Assembly (NCBI GenBank): GCA_045594425.1
Contig: JAZNYK010000004.1
Span: 1-54,073 of the forward strand
Length of the DNA: 54,073 nucleotides
Origin: RGIG1681 sp045594425
GTDB lineage: Bacteria > Bacillota > Clostridia > Christensenellales > UBA1242
Reading direction: 5' to 3'
A model generated the notes under the pieces. It was given only the letters and a program-made list of their open reading frames with translations, had not been told where the DNA came from and ran no database searches. Shown one piece after another: positions 8,295 through 17,814 of the stretch (positions within the stretch are counted from its first letter, which is position 1; each line of letters begins with the position of its first letter). The position numbers and the translations under genes were made by a program.

Positions 8295-8322
8295 ATAAAA
8301 AGAGTATCTTTAAAATACTCTT
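8295..8322 (-). terminator. Terminator after the acyl carrier protein gene
   Basis: Stem AAGAGTAT/ATACTCTT followed on the minus strand by TTTTTATTTG. Confidence 0.75.
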
Positions 8323-8345
8323 TTATCTCTAATCTGTTTAAATTA

Positions 8346-8573
8346 TTATTTATTTTTTTCAATGAAATCAACAATATCTTTAATAGATTTGATTTGTGGG
8401 ATTGCTTCATCTGGGATAGAAATTCCAAATTCATCTTCCAAAGACATTAAAATTTCAACCAAATCAAGAGAATCTGCACCAAGTTCTTCAGCGATGTTTG
8501 TGTCATCTTTCAAATCTTCTACTTTAACTGAAAGTTGATTAGCAATGATTTCTTTTACTTTATCAATAGTCAT
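8346..8573 (-). CDS. acpP: Acyl carrier protein
   Basis: 75 residues from the ATG at 8573 with a GGAGGT site. The phosphopantetheine attachment motif GADSLDLVE places the serine at residue 35, in the usual helix-II position, and the rest (EDEFGISIPDE, DIVDFIEKN) is standard for the fatty acid synthase carrier. No other fatty acid gene is adjacent; it stands alone between the zinc-ribbon gene and the protease and has its own terminator. Confidence 0.93.
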   Translation of the reverse strand: MTIDKVKEIIANQLSVKVEDLKDDTNIAEELGADSLDLVEILMSLEDEFGISIPDEAIPQIKSIKDIVDFIEKNK

Positions 8574-8641
8574 AAATAACCTCCATTTATAAAAATATAC
8601 TATCACAATTGATTTTATTTTGCAACAAATTAAACCAATTG

Positions 8642-9973
8642 TTAGTCAATTATGTTGATTGCTGAAGCATTCACAACAATTTGTTTTGTTTCACCAACGC
8701 CATTTTCTTTAATATAGAATGTGATTTGGCTGTTTTCCACAATTGAATAACAATAATCTTCAAACACAAATCTGTTAAACATTTCAACTTTTTTTGTAAC
8801 AATTTCGCCTCTGTCATACATTGAGAACTCAATTGTTTCAATAAGGTCTTTTGAACCAAGTTTGCCGACAGCAATACCACCATCAATATCATCAACAACA
8901 ACATAATACTTCATGATTGAAACTTTTTTGCCAGCATATTCAATTTCTTCAAAAGTTACACCCATGTTTTCATTATGTTCAAGAGTTGCCCCAAGTTCAA
9001 TGTATGAAGCATAACCATTGTGTTTTGTTGTTCCTGTATTGTTTCTGATAATGCTTCCTGCAACACCCATTACAAGGTTTCCAGGGATTGCATAAGCAGT
9101 TCCTTCAACACCATTGCTTGTTATCTTTGAATTAACAAGCCCAATAAACTTTCCTTCTGCGTTAAACAAACCACCACCAGAGTTCCCTTTGTTTATCGCA
9201 GCACTAATTTGAATTTCTCTTGTTTTGAAACTGTTTGATTCAACAGTCATAAGAGTGTTGAGTCTTGAAATTGTTCCTTCAGTGATGCTAAAACCATTTG
9301 AAAGAGGATTGCCCACAGCAAACACTTTTTCGCCAAGTGACAAATACGTGCTGTCAGATGTTGAAATCTCTATACAACCATCTAAAAACAAATCTTTGGA
9401 TGATTCAGAATATGTATATTTTAACACAGCAATGTCGTAGTGCGAGGAATAAGAAACCAATTTTGCTTTGATAGGCACAAGTTTTGATGGAAGCAATACC
9501 CAAATTTCGTTTTTGTTATAACCATCAACAACGTGGAAGCAAGTTACAAAATAAACTGTTTTTGTATTTTCATCAACATCATAAATTACACCTGCGCCTT
9601 TGCTTAAGGTGTAGTTATAAAACGAATATTCATCTGAACAAGAACCACCGGCTGCAATACACACAGCACTTTTAAGTGCTTTGTTTGAAGCCGCTGTTGA
9701 AATAGATTCTTCAGTGGCGTTTATTTCATTGTAATAAACATTAACGTTTTTAACTTTGCCGTTTTTTAAATAATAGAACATTGTGCTGCAAAGTATTATG
9801 TTTGCAATAAACAATATTGAAACAATTGCAACCAAAATTTTAAAACTAGAAACTGAAGCACCTCTGCCCGATGACCTTCCACTTCTAGACTTTCTAACAT
9901 TTCTTGAAATAGGAATATCGTCATACGGAATCTTATTGTTAACATTTTCATTGAAATCATCAATGTAACTCAT
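8642..9973 (-). CDS. Membrane-anchored trypsin-like serine protease (HtrA/S1C type)
   Basis: 443 residues. A cytoplasmic basic N-terminus is followed by one membrane helix (about 45-68), so the protease faces outward. The catalytic triad is visible as His147 (FVTCFHVVDG), Asp180 (HYDIAVLKY) and Ser265 (NKGNSGGG). The C-terminal roughly 120 residues sit where HtrA has a PDZ domain but match one only weakly. It is likely an envelope quality-control protease. The next gene upstream is a surface protein. A GGGGGAG site precedes the start. Confidence 0.85.
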   Translation of the reverse strand: MSYIDDFNENVNNKIPYDDIPISRNVRKSRSGRSSGRGASVSSFKILVAIVSILFIANIILCSTMFYYLKNGKVKNVNVYYNEINATEESISTAASNKALKSAVCIAAGGSCSDEYSFYNYTLSKGAGVIYDVDENTKTVYFVTCFHVVDGYNKNEIWVLLPSKLVPIKAKLVSYSSHYDIAVLKYTYSESSKDLFLDGCIEISTSDSTYLSLGEKVFAVGNPLSNGFSITEGTISRLNTLMTVESNSFKTREIQISAAINKGNSGGGLFNAEGKFIGLVNSKITSNGVEGTAYAIPGNLVMGVAGSIIRNNTGTTKHNGYASYIELGATLEHNENMGVTFEEIEYAGKKVSIMKYYVVVDDIDGGIAVGKLGSKDLIETIEFSMYDRGEIVTKKVEMFNRFVFEDYCYSIVENSQITFYIKENGVGETKQIVVNASAINIID

Positions 9974-10006
9974 AACGATACTCCCCCTTATGTCATTATA
10001 CTGTCT

Positions 10007-11437
10007 TTATTTTACACCAAATTTTCGTGACTTTACAAACGAAATCACAAGAAAAGTCACAAGACCCGTGCAAAAAACACCAAAAATCACCCATAAAAAC
10101 GTTATTGAGGCTGAATTTGATTGATTTGCGTCAATAAACATATTAACAGTGTAAGTAAAAGTTTCAATCTCTTCCGTTCCTTCCCTGTGTCCTTCGGCTT
10201 CCAATGTTATTGTTGAAACTCCATCTGAATATGTTTTTATTGTAATATAGCACACGCCATCTTCCACTTTATAGTTTGTGACTTCTGCAAGTTTTTTATC
10301 TGCGGTGTAAACATAAATTTCACCATCTAAAACAAATTGGTCAACAATTTCAAAAACAATAACATTTTCGGTTTTTTCATTAAAAAAGTAGTTTGAATTC
10401 AAAAACGAACCCATACCAAATTTTTCACAATAAATTGTGTATGATGTGTTTAACACAACTTCATCACTCAAACCGTCAACTTTTGTTAATTTTACATTAA
10501 CAGAATACCAGCCACTTTTTTGGAATGTGAAAGTTTCACCAAATTTTATAACTGTTTCATTTGAGTCACTATCTTGCATAACAATAGACCATGTAAAATC
10601 TTCAAGTTTTGCATAATTTTTAAGGTCATATTTTCCAACAATAACATACTCAAACACATCATATATTCCATTGAGTTTAAAGTCATCATTAACAAAATAA
10701 CCTTCCAAAAGTCGCAAAAATTCTTCCTTTACTTGAAAATTTGAGAACGATTGATAATAGATAATGCCCGAACTTTTGTATGCATCGGCAAGATATACAT
10801 GATAAAACGACAATCCTTTAGGATTGCTAACATCTGGAACTTCAACGCTTGCAGCATATGAAAATTTCATAAACGAAAATTCTGAACCGTAAACATTATC
10901 AATCAAACCTTCGCTTGGTTCGGCATCTTCAAGAGCAAACTCAAACAACCTCCAACCATAAGCAACAGCAACCTTTCCATTATTATCAACCATATTGTTA
11001 AGTTGACCGCTGTTATACACCCAAGAAATTGTTTCATTTGCAGATGTCACAAATGAAATTGTTAAGTCATAAAGAATAACTTCTTCAAAATAAATCCACA
11101 TGAAAACCGACTTTCCTTCGGTTGCTGTGAACTTGTTGATGGAAACTGTTATTCTTTGTTCACCTGCAGAATTTGTGCTCGGTGTTACAATATAACCATC
11201 CATCATTTGTTTTGTATCTTTATTTAAAGGGGCATTATTTTTTGTGGCCACTGCACCTGCAAAATTGCTTGTTTCAACTGAAATCAAATCTATCTTGTTT
11301 GTGATTTGCGATTCAATAAAGCCAGATGTGCTAGTAGCACTTGTAGCGTTTTTTGTGTTTTTTGGCACGATAAAACAAAACATAACAGCCATTATGCTTA
11401 AAATAGATGCAAAAACACAACAAACCAATCTTTTCAT
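10007..11437 (-). CDS. Surface protein with signal peptide and C-terminal membrane anchor
   Basis: 476 residues from the ATG at 11437 (GGGAGAAC site). A hydrophobic N-terminal signal (about residues 5-25) is followed by a Thr/Ser/Ala-rich linker and a large beta-rich extracellular region without recognised motifs. Near the C-terminus is a membrane helix (ITFLWVIFGVFCTGLVTFLV) and a basic tail. It is therefore a single-pass protein with its bulk outside the cell. It overlaps nothing and follows ung closely in the same direction. Function unknown. Confidence 0.7.
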   Translation of the reverse strand: MKRLVCCVFASILSIMAVMFCFIVPKNTKNATSATSTSGFIESQITNKIDLISVETSNFAGAVATKNNAPLNKDTKQMMDGYIVTPSTNSAGEQRITVSINKFTATEGKSVFMWIYFEEVILYDLTISFVTSANETISWVYNSGQLNNMVDNNGKVAVAYGWRLFEFALEDAEPSEGLIDNVYGSEFSFMKFSYAASVEVPDVSNPKGLSFYHVYLADAYKSSGIIYYQSFSNFQVKEEFLRLLEGYFVNDDFKLNGIYDVFEYVIVGKYDLKNYAKLEDFTWSIVMQDSDSNETVIKFGETFTFQKSGWYSVNVKLTKVDGLSDEVVLNTSYTIYCEKFGMGSFLNSNYFFNEKTENVIVFEIVDQFVLDGEIYVYTADKKLAEVTNYKVEDGVCYITIKTYSDGVSTITLEAEGHREGTEEIETFTYTVNMFIDANQSNSASITFLWVIFGVFCTGLVTFLVISFVKSRKFGVK

Positions 11438-11447
11438 AGTTCTCCCA

Positions 11448-12122
11448 TTATAAATTTTCAATTTTCCAATTAATTTCTTCTCTGCCATGCATTTTTAAAA
11501 ACTCATTTGCCTTTTTAAAATGACCATTACCCAAAAAACCTTGATATGCAGAAAGTGGGCTTGGATGAGCCGATTCTAAAACCAAGTGTTTAGATGTATC
11601 TATAAATGCCTTTTTGCTTCTTGCATTTCCACCCCAAAGAATAAACACAACAGGTTTGTTTTGTTTGTTTACTTCTTGAATAACACGGTCTGTAAATTTT
11701 TGCCAGCCATATTTTGAATGAGAGTTTGCCATATGCTCACGCACGGTTAATGTTGTGTTTAACAAAAGCACTCCCTGATTAGACCAAGACACCAAATAAC
11801 CATGGTTTGGTGGTTCATAACCATACTCCGCTTGAATTTCTTTGTATATGTTTTTTAGAGATGGCGGAATGTCAACGCCCGGCAAAACAGAAAAACACAT
11901 TCCATGTGCTTGACCTTCTTCATGATATGGGTCTTGCCCCAAAATAACAACCTTGACATCATTTATGTCACAGTGTGTAAGCGCAGAAAAAATCTTGCCT
12001 TTTGGTGGATACACTTTATACTTGTTATACTCTTCATCAACCTTTAACAAAAGTTCTTGAAAGTAGTCTTTTTCAAATTCGTCTTCAAGGGCTTCATCCC
12101 AACCATTATTAAAAAATTTCAT
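11448..12122 (-). CDS. ung: Uracil-DNA glycosylase, family 1
   Basis: 224 residues from the ATG at 12122, with AAAGGA upstream (a TTG two codons earlier would be too close to it). The water-activating motif GQDPYH (Asp64) and the minor-groove loop HPSPLSA are intact, as is the LLLNTTLTV segment. It removes uracil from DNA to start base excision repair; exonuclease III in this window can act downstream in the same pathway. Confidence 0.96.
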   Translation of the reverse strand: MKFFNNGWDEALEDEFEKDYFQELLLKVDEEYNKYKVYPPKGKIFSALTHCDINDVKVVILGQDPYHEEGQAHGMCFSVLPGVDIPPSLKNIYKEIQAEYGYEPPNHGYLVSWSNQGVLLLNTTLTVREHMANSHSKYGWQKFTDRVIQEVNKQNKPVVFILWGGNARSKKAFIDTSKHLVLESAHPSPLSAYQGFLGNGHFKKANEFLKMHGREEINWKIENL

Positions 12123-12262
12123 TAGCAAATTCCTTTGTTTAATTTATATCTAAATTTTAACAAACTATCTTTAAATTAGCAATAAAAATCACTCTTTAAG
12201 TTAATTTAAGCCACTTAACAAACTTTTAAACGTAAAATTTTGGATACTGCAAAATTTTTACA

Positions 12263-12292
12263 CAAAAAAACAAGATGCAGATTGCATCTTGT
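12263..12292 (-). terminator. Terminator after rpsI
   Basis: Stem CAAGATGCA/TGCATCTTG with a short loop and a seven-T run on the minus strand. The 170 bases between it and ung show nothing else. Confidence 0.85.
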
Positions 12293-12300
12293 TTGATTGA

Positions 12301-12708
12301 TTATCTCTTACTAAATTGTGGAGCCTTACGTGCTTTCTTAAGACCGTATTTCTTTCTTTCTTTCATTCTTGGGTCACGAGTGAGTAATCCAGCAGACTTG
12401 ATTGTCTTTTTGAATGTTTCGTTTGAAAGAACAAGTGCTCTAGCAATAGCATGACGGCAAGCACCTGCTTGACCAGAAAGTCCGCCACCTGTTACTGTGA
12501 TTTCAACATCATATTTATCAGCAACTTCAACAAGTGTGAGCGCTGTTTTAACTTCGTTTTGAAGAAGTTCAGATTTAAAATAATCTGCAAGAGGTTCTTT
12601 GTTGATTAAAATTTTGCCTGTGCCAGCACAAATTCTTGCTCTAGCAATAGCCTTTTTTCTTCTTCCGGTTGCCCAGATTTTTTCTACTTTTGCTGTTTTC
12701 TTTGCCAT
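12301..12708 (-). CDS. rpsI: 30S ribosomal protein S9
   Basis: 135 residues with the S9 signatures: ATGRRKKAIARA, GGGLSGQAGACRHAIARAL and the C-terminal TRDPRMKERKKYGLKKARK...QFSKR, whose last residues reach the P-site tRNA. It lies 5 bases after rplM, the conserved L13-S9 operon. Confidence 0.98.
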   Translation of the reverse strand: MAKKTAKVEKIWATGRRKKAIARARICAGTGKILINKEPLADYFKSELLQNEVKTALTLVEVADKYDVEITVTGGGLSGQAGACRHAIARALVLSNETFKKTIKSAGLLTRDPRMKERKKYGLKKARKAPQFSKR

Positions 12709-12713
12709 AATTA

Positions 12714-13154
12714 TTACCTTCTACCTTCAAGATTTAATACTTCTGGTTTTTGAGCAGTGTGTTCATGCTTGTCATCTTTGTAAACTCTTAAGTTTGTGAG
12801 CATTTTTCTTCCAAGAGATGTTTTTGGAAGCATTTTCTTAACTGCTTGCATAACTGCTTTGTCTGATTTTTCTTTCATCAATGTTTTGTATTGAATTTCT
12901 TTAAGTCCACCAATGTAGCCTGTGTGATAACGATAGTATTTGTCTTCAAGTTTGTTACCTGTCAAAACAACTTTGTCTGAATTGATAATGATAACATGGT
13001 CACCACAAAGTTCGTTTGGTGTGAACTCTGGCTTATTTTTGCCACGAAGAACAGCGGCAACTTGGCTAGCCAATCTACCAAGAGGCATATTTGTTGCATC
13101 AACAATATACCATTTGCTTGATTTTGCTTCTGCTTTTTGCATAAATGTTTTCAT
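12714..13154 (-). CDS. rplM: 50S ribosomal protein L13
   Basis: 146 residues, normal length. WYIVDATNMPLGRLASQVA and the central NELCGDHVIIINSDKVVLTG are typical of L13, an early assembly protein of the large subunit. First gene of the rplM-rpsI operon, with an AAAAGG site. The 136 bases upstream to truA hold no structure I can identify as the autoregulatory L13 leader. Confidence 0.98.
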   Translation of the reverse strand: MKTFMQKAEAKSSKWYIVDATNMPLGRLASQVAAVLRGKNKPEFTPNELCGDHVIIINSDKVVLTGNKLEDKYYRYHTGYIGGLKEIQYKTLMKEKSDKAVMQAVKKMLPKTSLGRKMLTNLRVYKDDKHEHTAQKPEVLNLEGRR

Positions 13155-13290
13155 TTTCTTTACCTTTTCTTTTTATATTTTTCTAACAAATTATTGAAAA
13201 GAGTCAAATCTTTCCAATCCTATGCCTACCCATTTTATTACTTTTAAATCAAGATGTCAATAATTTCTTTAATTTTCTTTTGATATTTTT

Positions 13291-14043
13291 TTAATTTTGT
13301 GCATCATAATCAACTTTTTTCATAAAAAGCGCATGAGCGGACATGGTTTTTCCTGCTCTTTGTCTGTTTTTCGCCTCAATGATTTCAGCAATTTGTTCAG
13401 GTTTTATTTTTTTGTATGCAACATTAACCAAAGTTCCAAACATAATTCTTACCATGTTATACAAAAAACCATTTCCGGTGACTTCAAATGCAAAAACGCC
13501 GTCATCAAGTTCTATTATTCTTGCATTATAAATAGTTCTAACAAAGTCAGTTTTCCCGCTTTTGCTTGCAACAAAAGACTCATAGTCATGAGTTCCAACA
13601 AAATATTTGCAGGCTTGTTTCATTAGGTTTACATCTGCATAATGATTTATTCTAAGTGCTGTTTTTTCTAGTAGTGGAAGTTTGTATTTAGACACATAGA
13701 ACTTATACCAATAGGTTTTTCTTTTAACTGAAAACCTTGAGTCAAAGTCTTCACTAACACCTTCACACGAAATCACCGCAACGTCTTCTGAAAGCAACGC
13801 ATTCAAACTATCACATAGTTTTTTTGTGTTAACACCAGTTTGCTCTGTGTCAAAATGGCAAACCTGTGCAAAGGCCGAAACACCAGAATCTGTTCTGCCA
13901 CTTGCATAAAGCCTAATGTTTTCTTTAAGCAAAAATTCTAAAACCTTTTCGATTTCACCTTGAACAGTTCTTTTGCCCGGTTGAAGTTGCCACCCACTAA
14001 AGTTTGTTCCATCATATTGAACAACAAGTTTAATTCTTTCCAT
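13291..14043 (-). CDS. truA: tRNA pseudouridine synthase A
   Basis: 250 residues from the ATG at 14043, where the family normally begins (MERIKLVVQYDGTNFSGWQ). The catalytic aspartate is Asp52 in ASGRTDSGVSA. It makes pseudouridine at positions 38-40 of the tRNA anticodon arm. There is no Shine-Dalgarno before this ATG; instead a promoter -10 ends 7 bases upstream, so the mRNA is probably leaderless. An in-frame TTG at 14079 is part of the -35 element and is unlikely to be the start. Confidence 0.95.
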   Translation of the reverse strand: MERIKLVVQYDGTNFSGWQLQPGKRTVQGEIEKVLEFLLKENIRLYASGRTDSGVSAFAQVCHFDTEQTGVNTKKLCDSLNALLSEDVAVISCEGVSEDFDSRFSVKRKTYWYKFYVSKYKLPLLEKTALRINHYADVNLMKQACKYFVGTHDYESFVASKSGKTDFVRTIYNARIIELDDGVFAFEVTGNGFLYNMVRIMFGTLVNVAYKKIKPEQIAEIIEAKNRQRAGKTMSAHALFMKKVDYDAQN

Positions 14044-14050
14044 ATGACAT

Positions 14051-14079
14051 ATAATAACACAAAGTTTAGTGTTTTTCAA
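14051..14079 (-). promoter_or_regulatory. Promoter giving a leaderless truA mRNA
   Basis: Minus strand: -35 TTGAAA, 17-base spacer ending TGT, -10 TATTAT, then 7 bases to the ATG. Transcription would be expected to start at or next to the A of the start codon. Confidence 0.65.
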
Positions 14080-14100
14080 TGCAAAACAAACCTAATATGT

Positions 14101-14130
14101 TTGACTTTATTAAAAATTAAATTTTATAAT
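14101..14130 (+). promoter_or_regulatory. nifJ: Promoter of nifJ
   Basis: -35 TTGACT, 18-base spacer, -10 TATAAT, about 64 bases before the nifJ start and divergent from truA. Confidence 0.65.
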
Positions 14131-14193
14131 TTATATGTCTATGAATTTAACAAATATTTTGTTAGTTCATAAATTTAAATATGGAGATAAGAT

Positions 14194-17100
14194 ATGGACA
14201 AAACTAGTCACATTACCATCGACGGCAACACCGCCGCTGCAAGCATGGCATATATGTTGTCTGACCTTGCACTCATTTACCCAATCACCCCATCTTCGCC
14301 AATGGCTGAAAACATTGACGTTTGGGCATCAAAGGGAAAAAAGAACATTTTTGGAAAAACTGTTGAAGTTACAGAAATGCAATCTGAAGCAGGTGCTGCA
14401 GGCGCACTTCATGGTGCACTTACTGCAGGCTCAAAAGCAACAACCTTCACATCTTCTCAAGGCTTGCTTTTAATGATTCCAAATATGTATAAAATTGCTG
14501 GTGAACTTTTGCCTTGCGTTATTCACGTTGCAGCAAGAACAATCGCAACTCATGCCCTTTCAATTTTTGGCGACCACAGTGACGTTATGGGCGTTCGTCA
14601 AACAGGTTTTGCAATGGCAGCATCTTCTTCTGTTCAAGAAGCACAAGATATGTCACTTGCTTCACATTTGGCAACAAACTTAACAAAGGTTCCTTTCGTT
14701 CACTTCTTTGATGGTTTTAGAACATCGCATGAAGTTAACACAATCACACCAATTGCTGATGATGTTGTTAAAGCCCTTGCAAATTCTTATGGAAACATTT
14801 GGGAAAGACCTTGTGAATTTACACCATCAAACCCAATTCAAAAAGGAACAAGCCAAGGTGAAGATATTTACTTCCAAAACAGAGAGGCTTGCAACAAATA
14901 TTATGATGCCGTTCCAGGTGTTTTCGATAAAGTATTAAAAGATATTTATAAAGCAACTGGCAGAAAATATGGTTTGTTTGAATACTATGGTGCAAAAGAT
15001 GCAACTCATGTTATTGTTGCAATGGGTTCAGGCGCAGACACAGTTGTTCAAACAGTTACACGCCTTGCAAAAGAAGGTCACAAAGTTGGTGCTATCAAAG
15101 TTAGACTTTATCGCCCATTCAGCGTAAGCCACTTTGTTAAAGCACTTCCTGAAACAACAAAAACAATCACTGTTCTTGATAGAACAAAAGAATGTGGTGC
15201 AGCATACGAACCACTTGCTCTTGACATTATGTCTGCTCTTGCAGATGCAGGAATTTCTGGCATTAAAGTGTTAGGTGGAAGATATGGCCTTTCATCAAAA
15301 GAATTCACCCATGACCATGTTATTGCCATCCATGAAAACGCAACAGGAGCAAAACCAAAGAATCACTTTACTGTTGGCATTGTTGATGACATCACAAAAA
15401 CATCGCTTCCAGCAAACAAATTAACCCTTGATTTCGCAGACAAAAACATGGTTGAATGCAGATTCTATGGTCTTGGTTCAGACGGAACTGTTTCTGCAAA
15501 CAAAAATAGTATAAAAATTATCAGCGAATACGCTGGACTTTATGGTCAAGCATACTTTGTTTATGACAGTAAAAAATCTGGTGGTTTAACAACTAGCCAT
15601 TTAAGAATGTCTAAAAATCCAATTAATGCTCCATATCTCACAATACATCCAGACTTTGTTGCTTGCCACAACAAAAGTTATGTTAACAAATATGATATGT
15701 TAAGCCAAATCAAGCAAGGTGGAACTTTCCTTTTGAACGCTCCTTGGACAGACGCTGAAATGGAACAAAACCTCCCTGCTTCAATGAAACAGTTTATTGC
15801 TAAAAAGAAACTTAAATTCTATGTTATTGATGCAGAAAAAGTTGCTGAAGAAGTTGGCTTGAACCGCAGAATTAACGTTGTTATGCAAACCGCATTCTTT
15901 GCACTTGCAAGAATCTTGGATGTTAAAACTGCTATCAATCACATTAAAACCGCTGCTGCAAAAACTTATGCAAGCAAAGGTGAACACGTTGTTCAAATGA
16001 ACATGAATGCAATTGACAAATCTCTTGAAAACTTGAGAGCAGTTAACTATCCTGAATCTTGGGCAAAAGCAACAAGCGAACCTGCATTTAACCCAATTGA
16101 TGACCCATATTACAAAGACTACATCAAACCAATTGAACTCAAACTTGGTGACAACCTTCCTGTTTCTAAATTTGATGTAACTGGTGCACACCACACAGCA
16201 ACTTCTCAATATGAAAAGAGAAACGTTGCAACAATGCTTCCAAAATGGATTGCTGAAAACTGTGTTCAATGCAACCAATGTGCACTTGTTTGTCCACACG
16301 CTGTAATCAGACCATATCTTGTTAAAGCAGACAGCGAACTCGCAAAAGAAGTTGGTGCAATTCCTGCACTTGGCGTTCCTGGATATGCATTCAAAATCCA
16401 AATTTCGCCAAAAGATTGCACAGGCTGTGAAAACTGCGTAAAAGCCTGCCCTGCTCTTAAAAAAGCACTTGAAATGGTTAAAGCCGAAGACATTTTTGAA
16501 CAAGAAGACAAACTTTATGAAAAACTTAAAGACGTTGAAAATGTTAAAACTGTATTTAAAAAAGAAACTGTAAAAGGCAGCCAATTTGAAAAACCATTAT
16601 TTGAGTTCCCTGGTGCTTGCGCTGGATGTGGTGAAACACCATACATTAAACTTTTAACTCAACTTTATGGTGAAGAAATGATTGTTGCAAACGCAACAGG
16701 CTGTTCAAGCATTTATTCAGGCACTGCCCCAACCTGTCCATACACAAAAACAAAAGACGGTTTTGGACCTGCTTGGTCAAACAGTTTGTTTGAAGACAAC
16801 GCAGAATTTGGTTTGGGCATGAAAAAATCAGTAAACAACAACCGCACACACTTAACAGAAATTATTGCAGATGTTGTTGCAAACAATGTTTATGCTCCTG
16901 ATTTTACAAACAAACTTAAAACTTGGCTTTCACAAGAAGTTAAAGATAAAGCACTTGCAATGGAAATCAAAAAAGACATCATTGCACTTTATAATGCAAA
17001 TCCATCACATGAACCAACAAAAGCACTTTATGGCTTAATGGCTTCATTATTTGAAACATCTGTTTGGATTATTGGTGGTGACGGCTGGGCTTATGATATT

Positions 17101-17682
17101 GGATACGGCGGTTTAGACCACGTTCTTGCTTCTGGTGAAGATGTTAACATTTTGGTTCTTGATACTGAAGTTTACTCAAACACTGGCGGTCAAGCATCAA
17201 AAGCAACTCCTAAAGGAAGTGTTGCAAAATTCGCTGCCAGCGGAAAGAAAACTCAAAAGAAAAACCTTGGCGCAATTGCTAGACAATACCCTAACGTTTA
17301 TGTTGCACAAGTTGCAATGGGTGCAAATCCACAAGCAACAATCACAGCATTCAAAGAAGCAAAAGAAAACAAAGGACCTTCAATCATCATTGCATACTGC
17401 CCTTGCATCAACCATGGCGCAGATATGAGCAACACCCAAGCACAAGAAAAACTTGCTGTTGAAACTGGTTATTGGCCAATTTATAGATATAACCCAGTGA
17501 CAGACAAACTTACACTTGATGCAAAACTTCCAACAAAGGCTTATGAAGAATTCACAAGCACTCAAGCAAGATATTTCAGTTTAGCAAAAACAAACAAAGA
17601 AGAAAGTGAAAAACTTGTTTCAAGTGCAAGTGAGCACGCTCAAAAAGTTCGCGCAGACCTTGATGAAGAAGCAAACAAATAA
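14194..17682 (+). CDS. nifJ: Pyruvate:ferredoxin (flavodoxin) oxidoreductase, single-chain
   Basis: 1162 residues, full length for the fused homodimeric enzyme. It oxidises pyruvate with CoA to acetyl-CoA and CO2 and reduces ferredoxin. Domain order is normal: N-terminal TPP-pyrimidine half with YPITPSSPMAE and TEMQSEAGAAGALHGAL; gamma domain; ferredoxin domain with CVQCNQCALVCP (from residue 690) and CTGCENCVKACP (from 742); C-terminal TPP-binding half with CAGCGETPY (about 809) and GGDGWAYDIGYGG (about 960). A GGAG site lies 6 bases upstream. Codon use differs mildly from neighbours (more GCA/CTT), consistent with high expression. Monocistronic with its own terminator. Confidence 0.98.
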   Translation: MDKTSHITIDGNTAAASMAYMLSDLALIYPITPSSPMAENIDVWASKGKKNIFGKTVEVTEMQSEAGAAGALHGALTAGSKATTFTSSQGLLLMIPNMYKIAGELLPCVIHVAARTIATHALSIFGDHSDVMGVRQTGFAMAASSSVQEAQDMSLASHLATNLTKVPFVHFFDGFRTSHEVNTITPIADDVVKALANSYGNIWERPCEFTPSNPIQKGTSQGEDIYFQNREACNKYYDAVPGVFDKVLKDIYKATGRKYGLFEYYGAKDATHVIVAMGSGADTVVQTVTRLAKEGHKVGAIKVRLYRPFSVSHFVKALPETTKTITVLDRTKECGAAYEPLALDIMSALADAGISGIKVLGGRYGLSSKEFTHDHVIAIHENATGAKPKNHFTVGIVDDITKTSLPANKLTLDFADKNMVECRFYGLGSDGTVSANKNSIKIISEYAGLYGQAYFVYDSKKSGGLTTSHLRMSKNPINAPYLTIHPDFVACHNKSYVNKYDMLSQIKQGGTFLLNAPWTDAEMEQNLPASMKQFIAKKKLKFYVIDAEKVAEEVGLNRRINVVMQTAFFALARILDVKTAINHIKTAAAKTYASKGEHVVQMNMNAIDKSLENLRAVNYPESWAKATSEPAFNPIDDPYYKDYIKPIELKLGDNLPVSKFDVTGAHHTATSQYEKRNVATMLPKWIAENCVQCNQCALVCPHAVIRPYLVKADSELAKEVGAIPALGVPGYAFKIQISPKDCTGCENCVKACPALKKALEMVKAEDIFEQEDKLYEKLKDVENVKTVFKKETVKGSQFEKPLFEFPGACAGCGETPYIKLLTQLYGEEMIVANATGCSSIYSGTAPTCPYTKTKDGFGPAWSNSLFEDNAEFGLGMKKSVNNNRTHLTEIIADVVANNVYAPDFTNKLKTWLSQEVKDKALAMEIKKDIIALYNANPSHEPTKALYGLMASLFETSVWIIGGDGWAYDIGYGGLDHVLASGEDVNILVLDTEVYSNTGGQASKATPKGSVAKFAASGKKTQKKNLGAIARQYPNVYVAQVAMGANPQATITAFKEAKENKGPSIIIAYCPCINHGADMSNTQAQEKLAVETGYWPIYRYNPVTDKLTLDAKLPTKAYEEFTSTQARYFSLAKTNKEESEKLVSSASEHAQKVRADLDEEANK

Positions 17683-17686
17683 AACA

Positions 17687-17714
17687 AAAGACCATCATTT
17701 AGATGGTCTTTTTT
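17687..17714 (+). terminator. Terminator of nifJ
   Basis: Stem AAGACCATC/GATGGTCTT followed by a T-run. Confidence 0.85.
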
Positions 17715-17780
17715 CTTTTATTTTAAACTACTATGTGAAACATAATACCCTGAAAATATCAGAATTTACAAGGTTTTTAA

Positions 17781-17811
17781 TAAAAAACGCAAGAAACATT
17801 TTCTTGCGTTA
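17781..17811 (-). terminator. Terminator of the small membrane protein operon
   Basis: Stem AACGCAAGAAA/TTTCTTGCGTT with a T-run on the minus strand, directly after the stop of the gene at 17815. Confidence 0.8.
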
Positions 17812-17814
17812 TTT

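Noticed and set aside
13155..13290. L13 autoregulatory leader upstream of rplM
   Set aside because: No convincing stem or conserved motif could be seen by eye; left unannotated.
15781..16584. 267-codon open frame antisense to nifJ
   Set aside because: Lies fully inside a strongly conserved PFOR frame; composition (Phe/Cys/Asn-rich) is that of a reverse-strand shadow, and it has no ribosome site.
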